Source: Flavobacteriales bacterium
GTDB lineage: Bacteria > Bacteroidota > Bacteroidia > Flavobacteriales_D > Sanyastnellaceae
Assembly (NCBI GenBank): GCA_015660615.1
Contig: DQKQ01000043.1
Coordinates: 1-13,146 of the forward strand
Direction of reading: 5' to 3'
DNA: 13,146 nucleotides
The position numbers and the translations under genes were made by a program. Below, piece by piece: positions 7,701 through 13,146 of this stretch. Below the pieces are notes generated by a model. The model saw nothing but the letters and a program-made list of their open reading frames with translations. It was not told the origin of the DNA and did no database searches. Position 1 is the first letter of the stretch. Each line of letters opens with the position of its first letter.

Positions 7701-7929
7701 TCAGTCTGGTAAGCTCGATGCTAAAAAATCAGGAACTCCTATCCTTGATGGACAGATTAAGACAGCTTGTGCAGAGTCTTGCCCGTCTAACGCTATTAAT
7801 TTCGGAGACTTAAACGACAATGGTTCTGAAGTAAGAACTATTTCGGAAAATAATCGTGCTTATCATGCTCTTGAAGAAATCGGTATTAAGCCGAACGTCT
7901 ACTACATGACTAAGGTAAGAAACTCTTGA
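4765..7929 (+). CDS. actB: Alternative complex III subunit ActB, Tat-exported Fe-S lipoprotein
   Basis: ActB is a fusion of a molybdopterin-oxidoreductase-like domain (B1) and a ferredoxin-like four-cluster domain (B2), and relays electrons from quinol oxidation to the hemes. The 1054-residue protein has a long cytoplasmic n-region, then a twin-arginine motif GRRDFLKF (Arg50-Arg51) and a lipobox LAAC (Cys69), predicting a Tat-exported lipoprotein. B1 covers roughly 80-790; ACIII B1 domains are known to lack the Mo cofactor. B2 has cysteine groups C804/C807/C810/C814, C882/C885/C890/C894, C914/T917/C920/C924 and C972/C975/C1002/C1006. Thr917 replaces a ligand, as expected for the one [3Fe-4S] cluster beside three [4Fe-4S] clusters. 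Residues 762-773 (DTNHDGVIDARD) match a calcium-binding loop. The start lacks a Shine-Dalgarno site; actC follows after 10 bp. Confidence 0.96.
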   Translation: MANNKKYWSGLDELDGTEAFKEIQAKEFQEQIPVDQFLADERHSSTTTGRRDFLKFMGFSLTAATLAACETPVIKSIPYTNKPAEITPGVANYYASTYYDGMDYSNVLVKTREGRPIFIKGNTSTGIGAGKANSRVIGSVMSLYDKARLDGPTQKGNSTTWDDLDKAMSAAVSGTGRTVVLSNTIVSPSTVKAIEALGAEHVQYDAISYSALRMAQADAFGVNAVPSYHFSKAEVIVSIAADFLNSWLSSTLYAPDYALLRGPERGKQSKHFQFESAMTMTGTNADVRTMIKPSEEGKVAAGLLAALKGATVSNLDPGVIKSINAAAKSLNSSKGKSLVVAGSNDLATQTIVAAINQQLGNYGSTLDLERPSMAYRGDDASVSDLVKDMNSGKISTLITYGCNPSYDLPNADAFNTGLAKVKTSVCMNGVADETAVRSTFVAPDHHYLESWNDLSLSSGRIDLVQPTIEPIFNTRAAQESFLNWSSSENSDWYTFLRRQYNASYTSDAMYSDSDWNSAIHDGTMTGNDFPESPEYTAAIDTTQAERKVASVKGGAFELVTYVKATAGSGNHAANPILQETPDPVTKVTWDNYVTMSKSDMDSMGLNTYIAQEDMGSVVKVTVNGKSVELPAFMQPGQKPGTLGIALGYGRGSNGENIGQAAFQTGEQGEHLTHASGQPMPIGANAYPLTSTSEGYTIYANYDVSIEATGAEYPLACTQIHNTYMGRESVVKETSFDSYLAEAGKAKGEASWNKAHRLNVHEDTNHDGVIDARDKKTTSAFDLWHSHPVEEVGHRWGMTIDLTTCTGCSACVTACNIENNVSVVGKDEVLRHRDMHWIRIDRYYASDFSLEKGEEEGVGVIESYGRMEDPSENPQTVHMPMMCQHCNHAPCETVCPVAATTHSNEGLNQMTYNRCIGTRYCANNCPYKVRRFNWFNYKGYKKFEHVNPAHDSLARLILNPDVTVRARGVMEKCSMCVQRIQSGKLDAKKSGTPILDGQIKTACAESCPSNAINFGDLNDNGSEVRTISENNRAYHALEEIGIKPNVYYMTKVRNS

Positions 7930-7939
7930 TCTAACGACT

Positions 7940-9316
7940 ATGCAAAGAGAATCAGCAATTCGCGAACCACTTATCCTAGGTCACAAAACTTATAAGGATA
8001 TTACCGATGATGTTGTAGGACCTATAATGGGACCTGCTCCTCTCGGATGGAAAATAATGATTACAATTTCGTCCATTATTGCCATTTACGGCATAGGGTC
8101 GATTTTATACCTCATCGGTACTGGTATCGGAGTATGGGGGCTGAATAAAACCGTTGGTTGGGCTTGGGATATCACCAACTTCGTATGGTGGGTAGGTATC
8201 GGACACGCTGGAACACTTATTTCAGCAGTCCTCTTACTGTTCCGTCAGAAGTGGCGTATGGCGATTAATCGTTCCGCTGAGGCAATGACAATCTTCGCTG
8301 TTATTATGGCTGCGGTCTTCCCGGGGATTCATATGGGAAGAATTTGGTTAGCTTACTACGTTTTTCCTCTGCCAAACCAGTTTGGTTCAATATGGGTGAA
8401 CTTCAACAGTCCACTTCTTTGGGATGTCTTCGCGATCTCAACTTACTTCTCAGTATCTCTAGTATTTTGGTATGTAGGTCTAATACCAGACTTTGCGACA
8501 ATTCGCGATAGAATGGTAAAGCCTTTACCGAAGAAGATTTACAGTATACTAAGTTTCGGTTGGAGTGGAAGAGCCAAGCACTGGAATCGATTCGAAGAAC
8601 TAAGCCTTGTTCTTGCGGGTATTGCCACACCACTTGTATTCTCAGTTCACTCGATTGTATCGATGGACTTTGCTACATCTATTGTCCCAGGATGGCATAC
8701 TACAATATTCCCTCCATACTTCGTGTCTGGAGCGGTATTCTCAGGGTTTGCTATGGTACAGACTCTCTTACTTGTTATGCGTAAAGCATACAAACTAGAG
8801 GACTATATTCATATCAAGCACGTTGAGTACATGAATATTGTAATGATTGTTACTGGGTCTATTGTTGGAGTAGCTTATCTAACGGAGCTCTTCATTTCTT
8901 GGTACTCAGGCGTAGAGTATGAGAGCTATGCATTCATAAACCGTTTTTCTGGGCCATACAGTATTGCCTACTGGACTATGATGACATGTAACGTTATTAG
9001 TCCACAGCTTTTCTGGATCAAGAAAATACGTAGATCATTTGTCGCAACATTCATTATCTCAATTGTTGTAAACATTGGTATGTGGTTCGAACGTTATGTT
9101 ATTATCGTAACATCTCTTCACAGAGATTATCTCCCATCTTCTTGGGGTGAGTTTATTCCAACTGCGACAGATGTCGGGATTTTCCTTGGAACTCTCGGGA
9201 TTTTCCTTACTCTCTTCTTAGCATTTACAAGATTCTTCCCTGTACTTGCTTTGAACGAACTTAAAACTATTTTGAAGTCAAGCGGTGAGTCATATAGAAA
9301 CAAACAAGTAAAATAA
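7940..9316 (+). CDS. actC: Alternative complex III subunit ActC, NrfD/PsrC-type membrane protein
   Basis: ActC is the integral membrane subunit of the NrfD/PsrC family where quinol is thought to be oxidised and which may take part in proton translocation. The 458-residue protein has about ten hydrophobic helices (near 37-65, 80-101, 114-142, 157-185, 218-245, 257-280, 296-322, 340-362, 371-396 and 413-440), the family's usual number. It contains family-like stretches such as GIGHAGTLISAVLLLFRQKWR and FPGIHMGRIW with conserved charged and His residues inside or next to helices. It sits directly after the Fe-S subunit, matching the canonical act order. A 14-bp direct repeat lies in the codons of the last helix. 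The homologous ActF is encoded further down. The assignment as ActC rather than ActF follows from position and length. Confidence 0.95.
   Translation: MQRESAIREPLILGHKTYKDITDDVVGPIMGPAPLGWKIMITISSIIAIYGIGSILYLIGTGIGVWGLNKTVGWAWDITNFVWWVGIGHAGTLISAVLLLFRQKWRMAINRSAEAMTIFAVIMAAVFPGIHMGRIWLAYYVFPLPNQFGSIWVNFNSPLLWDVFAISTYFSVSLVFWYVGLIPDFATIRDRMVKPLPKKIYSILSFGWSGRAKHWNRFEELSLVLAGIATPLVFSVHSIVSMDFATSIVPGWHTTIFPPYFVSGAVFSGFAMVQTLLLVMRKAYKLEDYIHIKHVEYMNIVMIVTGSIVGVAYLTELFISWYSGVEYESYAFINRFSGPYSIAYWTMMTCNVISPQLFWIKKIRRSFVATFIISIVVNIGMWFERYVIIVTSLHRDYLPSSWGEFIPTATDVGIFLGTLGIFLTLFLAFTRFFPVLALNELKTILKSSGESYRNKQVK
9174..9208 (+). repeat. In-frame 14-bp direct repeat in the last helix of ActC
   Basis: TCGGGATTTTCCTT occurs at 9174-9187 and again at 9195-9208, with a 21-bp (seven-codon) period, giving GIFL twice within helix 10. 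The frame is preserved, so it looks like a small local duplication or codon-identical heptad repetition in a coding region rather than a regulatory element. Confidence 0.6.
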
Positions 9317-9323
9317 TACCATC

Positions 9324-9854
9324 ATGAAAAAGGTATTCCACGTCATGTATGACGACGACGAAAAGCTCTTAGTAGCTGCTCGCGAACTTGTAGGAAAGGG
9401 CATTCATGTCAATGAAGTCTTTTCTCCATTTCCTATACACGGTATTGACCCAGTAATAGGGATTAAGAGAACACGTCTAGCAATTACATCATTCATGTAT
9501 GCTATGACTGGATTAACTATTGCTGTATCATTTATGTGGTACACTATGATATCTGATTGGCCTATGAATATTGGAGGAAAACCTAGCTTCTCTCTTTTAG
9601 AGAACCTTCCTGCTTTCATTCCTGTTACGTTTGAATTCTCAGTTCTATGTGCTGCCCACGGTATGGTAATCACTTACCTTCTTCGCAATGGGACACTTCC
9701 AGGAATGCCTGCTACGAACCCCGATCCAAGAACGACTGATAATATGTTCGTAATGGAGATTACAACAGATTCAAATAGTATGAATGCTGAGGAGTTAGAG
9801 ACTGCTATTAAAAACACTGCGCTTTTCGAGCTCAGCATTAAAGAGATCAAGTAA
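9324..9854 (+). CDS. actD: Alternative complex III subunit ActD (DUF3341 family)
   Basis: ActD is a small membrane subunit of ACIII, in the DUF3341 family, thought to have a structural role; it carries no known cofactor. The 176-residue protein begins with a soluble region (about 1-50) containing the family-like HVNEVFSPFPIHGID. Two membrane helices follow (about 52-75 and 95-117), joined by a loop, and then a C-terminal tail with DPRTTDNMFVMEI, also characteristic of the family. Length is usual for ActD. It lies 7 bp after actC and only 2 bp before actE, so translation is probably coupled. The ATG was chosen because the downstream sequence starts directly with the conserved soluble part. Confidence 0.93.
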   Translation: MKKVFHVMYDDDEKLLVAARELVGKGIHVNEVFSPFPIHGIDPVIGIKRTRLAITSFMYAMTGLTIAVSFMWYTMISDWPMNIGGKPSFSLLENLPAFIPVTFEFSVLCAAHGMVITYLLRNGTLPGMPATNPDPRTTDNMFVMEITTDSNSMNAEELETAIKNTALFELSIKEIK

Positions 9855-9856
9855 TC

Positions 9857-10531
9857 ATGATACATAAGATTACACTTTACACAGCAACATTAATCATAGC
9901 AGCAGCTATGATGACATCTTGCACTACTGATCCCAATAGCCCTGGTGTTGAATACATGCCTGACATGTACCGATCTCCAGCAGTTGAGGCATATGTTGAT
10001 TATGGAGAGGATCCATATTACGTAACGGAAGAAGTAGCTGCTGAGCAAAGACGCACCATGAGTGCTCGTAAGCCTGTTGCTGGTTCGATTGCGTTCAAAG
10101 GTGATGACAAGGCGTTTGGCCTTCCTTATGCTTATGCAAATACACCTGAAGGATACGAGTTGGCAGGAGAGGAGTTAAAGTCACCTTTAATAACAACAGC
10201 TTCTAATATTGAGGCCGGTGCTGCGAACTTTGAGCTGATGTGTACGCATTGTCACGGATTAGAAGGAAAGGGAGATGGAGCGATTTCAAGAAATGGTCAT
10301 ATCATGGGTATACCTGATTTTTCGATTAAGCTTAAAGACTTACCAGAGGGTAAAATGTACCATACCTTAATTTACGGTAAAGGACTTATGGGTTCTCATG
10401 CTTCTCAGATTTCCCAAAAGGGTCTTTGGCAGATTATCCAATATGTTCAAGTTCTTCAGAATGGAGGACAAATGCCAACATTTGATTCAAATGGCGTGGC
10501 TTTAGTAACAGAAACCGAAAATAACAACTGA
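9857..10531 (+). CDS. actE: Alternative complex III subunit ActE, monoheme cytochrome c lipoprotein
   Basis: ActE is the monoheme c-type cytochrome of ACIII, an electron-transfer subunit on the periplasmic side. The 224-residue product starts with a hydrophobic signal (residues 5-19) and a lipobox MTSC, giving Cys22 as the lipid anchor. After an extended region of about 100 residues, the cytochrome domain carries one heme site CTHCH (129-133) in the typical context MCTHCHGLEGKGDGAI. Met178 in the stretch GKGLMGSHASQIS is the likely distal ligand. The C-terminal helix IIQYVQVL is typical of class I cytochromes. The start is 2 bp after actD stop, and actF begins 2 bp after its own stop. No Shine-Dalgarno sequence precedes the ATG. 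Confidence 0.94.
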   Translation: MIHKITLYTATLIIAAAMMTSCTTDPNSPGVEYMPDMYRSPAVEAYVDYGEDPYYVTEEVAAEQRRTMSARKPVAGSIAFKGDDKAFGLPYAYANTPEGYELAGEELKSPLITTASNIEAGAANFELMCTHCHGLEGKGDGAISRNGHIMGIPDFSIKLKDLPEGKMYHTLIYGKGLMGSHASQISQKGLWQIIQYVQVLQNGGQMPTFDSNGVALVTETENNN

Positions 10532-10533
10532 TC

Positions 10534-11790
10534 ATGGAATTCAAATTTGAAGGACGTGCTAAGCTGATTACTCAAGTCTTAATGACTTTGGGTCTTGTAG
10601 CTCTTGTTGGAGGATATCTAACAGATCATTCTGATCACCATCAACGATGGTGGGCGAATATACTTGTAAATGGATTTTTCTACTTTTCACTATCGTTAGC
10701 AGCTCTATTCTTTTATGCGCTACAATACATAACTGAGAGCGCCTGGTCCGTTGTGATTAAGCGCTTCTTCGAAGCTATGATGGGGTTTTTGCCCTACGGA
10801 GCAGCGGTGATTGTGATTGTTCTACTAGCGGGACAGTTTCACATACATCACCTATATCACTGGATGGATACAACACTATACCATGAGTTTATGACTGTGG
10901 AGGGTGGAGTATCTACCTATTTTGATAAGGAAGTTGCTGGTGCGGTTAAGAATCCCAACTACGATTCTATTATTGCTGCAAAAGGAGCTTATTTTTCAAC
11001 TTGGTTCTTTTGGCTTAGGACGTTTATATACTTATTTACATTCCTTTTGTTTGCTAAGTTATTCCGTAAGTGGTCCCTTCAAGAGGATGAAATAGGAGGT
11101 ACAGAGATACACTTCAAAGTCTTCCGTCGCAGTGCGCTGTTTATGGTTTTCTTTGCATATTTCTCGTCTACACTTTCTTGGGATTGGTTAATGTCTCTTG
11201 ACCCTCACTGGTTCAGCACACTTTATGGATGGTACCTTTTTTCTGGGATGTGGGTTGGAATGATCATCTTCTCTCACGTTACTATACTTTGGCTTAAGAC
11301 AAAGGGATATTTCGAGGAAATTACAGATAGCCACATGCATGACCTAGGAAAGTGGATGTTTGCAATTTCGATGTTGTGGAGCTACCTATTCTTTAGTCAG
11401 TTTATGCTAATCTGGTATTCTAATATACCTGAGGAGGTCACTTACTACGTAAGCAGAATCTTCACTGACTATAAGGTTCCATTTGTAACGATGTTCCTCA
11501 TCAACTTTGTAGTTCCTTTTCTAGTACTTATTTCTAGAGACACAAAGCGTAATCCTGCTTTCTTATTGCCTGTTGCGGTTCTAATTTTTATAGGACACTT
11601 TACAGATGTCTATTTACTTGTTATACCTGGTACAATGTTTAATCACAATGTATTTGGACTATTTGAAATAGGTTTATTCCTAGGTTTCCTTGGGTTATTC
11701 ATAAACAGAACGCTGACGACACTGTCTAAAGCTCCTCTGATTGCAAAGAATCACCCTATGCTTCAGGAGTCTAAAGACTTAAATTATTAA
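10534..11790 (+). CDS. actF: Alternative complex III subunit ActF, second NrfD/PsrC-type membrane protein
   Basis: ActF is the second polytopic NrfD/PsrC-like subunit of ACIII, paralogous to ActC. It is generally regarded as not forming the quinol site facing ActB, and may contribute to structure or proton movement. The 418-residue protein shows about ten hydrophobic helices (near 10-29, 40-66, 82-105, 154-178, 197-222, 231-255, 271-295, 310-335, 343-367 and 375-396). A periplasmic-type loop after helix 3 holds several His residues (HIHHLYHW), and DWLMSLDPHWFSTLYGWY is a characteristic ActF stretch. It is the last act gene, followed 21 bp later by coxB with no terminator between them, which argues for co-expression of ACIII and the oxidase. 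Confidence 0.94.
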   Translation: MEFKFEGRAKLITQVLMTLGLVALVGGYLTDHSDHHQRWWANILVNGFFYFSLSLAALFFYALQYITESAWSVVIKRFFEAMMGFLPYGAAVIVIVLLAGQFHIHHLYHWMDTTLYHEFMTVEGGVSTYFDKEVAGAVKNPNYDSIIAAKGAYFSTWFFWLRTFIYLFTFLLFAKLFRKWSLQEDEIGGTEIHFKVFRRSALFMVFFAYFSSTLSWDWLMSLDPHWFSTLYGWYLFSGMWVGMIIFSHVTILWLKTKGYFEEITDSHMHDLGKWMFAISMLWSYLFFSQFMLIWYSNIPEEVTYYVSRIFTDYKVPFVTMFLINFVVPFLVLISRDTKRNPAFLLPVAVLIFIGHFTDVYLLVIPGTMFNHNVFGLFEIGLFLGFLGLFINRTLTTLSKAPLIAKNHPMLQESKDLNY

Positions 11791-11811
11791 CCCTATAAAG
11801 AAAACTGACGT

Positions 11812-13134
11812 ATGAAACTTCTCATTCTTTTAGTCATCGTTGTAGGCGTAATAGCCGTAGCACAACTGGCTAAAATATATCAACTCTCTGCACGTATGCG
11901 AGGCCATCGTGAAGAGGAAATATCTGAAGCGGATACCCGTATGAATGGCGCCCTTTGGATTGTATTTATGATTGTGTTCTACGCAACTACCTTATGGCAA
12001 TTCGTTCGCTACGGGGATTATCTACCACCTGCTGCTTCTGCTCATGGGGAATCGGTTGATACTCTTATGAACTTCAACCTTGCGATAATCATTTTCGTGT
12101 TTTTCGTTGTTAATACTCTGCTATTTGTTTTTCCTTACAAGTATCGTTACAATAAAAATAGGAAGGCTCTCTTCTTACTTCACGATAGTAAGTTAGAGCT
12201 CATTTGGACAATTGTTCCATCTATAGTGTTAGCTGTGATTATCATTTTCGGTCTAAAAACTTGGGCTGAAATGACTGGACCTGCATCTGACGACGCAATT
12301 AGAGTAGAGCTTTATTCTAAGCAATTCGATTGGACAGCTCGTTATTCTGGTGATGACGGTCAATTCGGTGCTACAGATTTTAATTTAATTACTCCTTCGA
12401 ATCCTCTCGGAATTATTACGGAGGAAGGGGTGATGCTTGCAAACATTAAAATCACCGATAAAATTGACAAACTTCAAGCGACCCTTGATTTTGAAAAAGA
12501 TCATTTATTAACTGAAAAATCAGAAATTGAAGCAACTCTTCATGGTGGAGATTCTCATGGGCATGACGGGCACGATTCTCACGAACCTTCCCCAGACCAC
12601 AAAGCTCATTTAGAAAGTAGACTTCACGATATTGAGACAGTCCTTTCTTCTGGAGAAGCTCTTGTGATGACCGAGGCTGCTTATGAAGCTAAGGAAGATA
12701 AGATCTACCGTTTAGAGCGTCATTTACAGCGTATTCTTGAGCTGGAGCCATATGAGTTTAGTGATGGACTTAGTAGTTGGCAAGTCGGTAACGATGATAG
12801 GATAGTACAGGGCGAATTTCACTTGCCTATTGGTCGTGAAATCGAATTCATTTTCAGGTCACGAGATGTTATCCACTCAGCATTCATGCCTCACTTCAGA
12901 GCGCAAATGAACACAGTTCCTGGCCTACCTACTAGATTTAAGATAACACCAACAATTACAACGGATAGTATGAGAACGATTCTCGACAATCCTGATTTCA
13001 ATTATATTCTACTCTGCAATAAAATTTGTGGATCTGCTCACTTTAATATGTCTATGGATATTGTTGTTGAATCACAGGAGAAATACGATGCGTGGCTTGC
13101 TGACCAGAAAGTTTATTCAGCTGAACAGAACTGA
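11812..13134 (+). CDS. coxB: Cytochrome c oxidase subunit II with a Cu_A site and a large His-rich helical insertion
   Basis: Subunit II accepts electrons from cytochrome c or ActA/ActE and passes them through its dinuclear Cu_A centre to subunit I. The 440-residue protein has a hydrophobic N-terminus (2-22) and further helices near 46-66, 90-108 and 129-149, more than the usual two. The Cu_A domain starts with QFDWTARYSG (aromatic Trp174). The copper ligands are His355, Cys402, Cys406, His410 and Met413, all present. The residue usually Glu between the cysteines is Lys404; it binds through its backbone, so the site should be intact. Between about residues 200 and 325 the domain is interrupted by charged, probably coiled-coil helices around a loop with seven His in residues 244-266. 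It lies 21 bp after actF and 2 bp before the next start codon. Confidence 0.94.
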   Translation: MKLLILLVIVVGVIAVAQLAKIYQLSARMRGHREEEISEADTRMNGALWIVFMIVFYATTLWQFVRYGDYLPPAASAHGESVDTLMNFNLAIIIFVFFVVNTLLFVFPYKYRYNKNRKALFLLHDSKLELIWTIVPSIVLAVIIIFGLKTWAEMTGPASDDAIRVELYSKQFDWTARYSGDDGQFGATDFNLITPSNPLGIITEEGVMLANIKITDKIDKLQATLDFEKDHLLTEKSEIEATLHGGDSHGHDGHDSHEPSPDHKAHLESRLHDIETVLSSGEALVMTEAAYEAKEDKIYRLERHLQRILELEPYEFSDGLSSWQVGNDDRIVQGEFHLPIGREIEFIFRSRDVIHSAFMPHFRAQMNTVPGLPTRFKITPTITTDSMRTILDNPDFNYILLCNKICGSAHFNMSMDIVVESQEKYDAWLADQKVYSAEQN

Positions 13135-13136
13135 TT

Positions 13137-13146
13137 ATGGGAAATA
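13137..13146 (+). CDS. Start of the next gene, probably cytochrome c oxidase subunit I (cut by the window edge)
   Basis: An ATG at 13137 opens two bases after the coxB stop and reads Met-Gly-Asn before the window ends. The same two-base spacing is seen at the actD-actE and actE-actF junctions, and coxA normally follows coxB. The sequence itself is too short to identify the product; the coxA call is inference from position. Confidence 0.4.

Noticed and set aside
4765..7929. ActB as an active molybdenum oxidoreductase
   Set aside because: Its neighbours and domain layout mark it as the ACIII ActB fusion, whose molybdoenzyme-like domain is known to lack the Mo cofactor.

Overview
The window is ordinary core-genome DNA from a member of the Bacteroidota, most likely a marine flavobacterium-type lineage. 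This rests on the A+T-rich sequence, start codons without Shine-Dalgarno sites, a TAnnTTTG-type promoter element, the long Ala/Glu/Lys-rich N-terminus of IF-2 with its KVVGKI repeats, and the gene order infB / SPOR protein / alternative complex III / cytochrome oxidase. No mobile element, CRISPR array, tRNA or rRNA is visible.

Left part (1-3128): the 3' part of infB (translation initiation factor IF-2) runs in from the left edge. It meets a small secreted SPOR-domain protein gene on the opposite strand, and their stop codons overlap. A weak hairpin without a T-tract spans the junction.

Control region (3129-3317): a 189-bp divergent gap serves the SPOR gene leftward and the respiratory operon rightward. 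It holds a good Bacteroidota -7 element for the SPOR gene, a weaker one for actA, and a helically phased direct repeat (TGACAT, 11-bp period). A perfect 22-bp palindrome lies just inside actA.

Right part (3318-13146): actA-actB-actC-actD-actE-actF encode the complete six-subunit alternative complex III (ACIII), a quinol:cytochrome c / oxidase oxidoreductase unrelated to the bc1 complex. coxB (cytochrome oxidase subunit II with a Cu_A site) follows 21 bp later. The first codons of another gene, probably coxA, begin 2 bp after coxB. Gaps are 2-21 bp with no visible internal terminator, so one transcript probably encodes an ACIII-oxidase respiratory unit. Quinol would be oxidised at the membrane (ActC region). 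Electrons would then pass through the Fe-S clusters of ActB to the hemes of ActA and ActE, and on to Cu_A of CoxB.

I see no wholly new system. The best leads are the palindrome and phased repeats at the operon start, the sixth (N-terminal) heme domain on ActA, a dockerin/EF-hand-like loop in ActB, and a large helical, His-rich insertion inside the Cu_A domain of CoxB.
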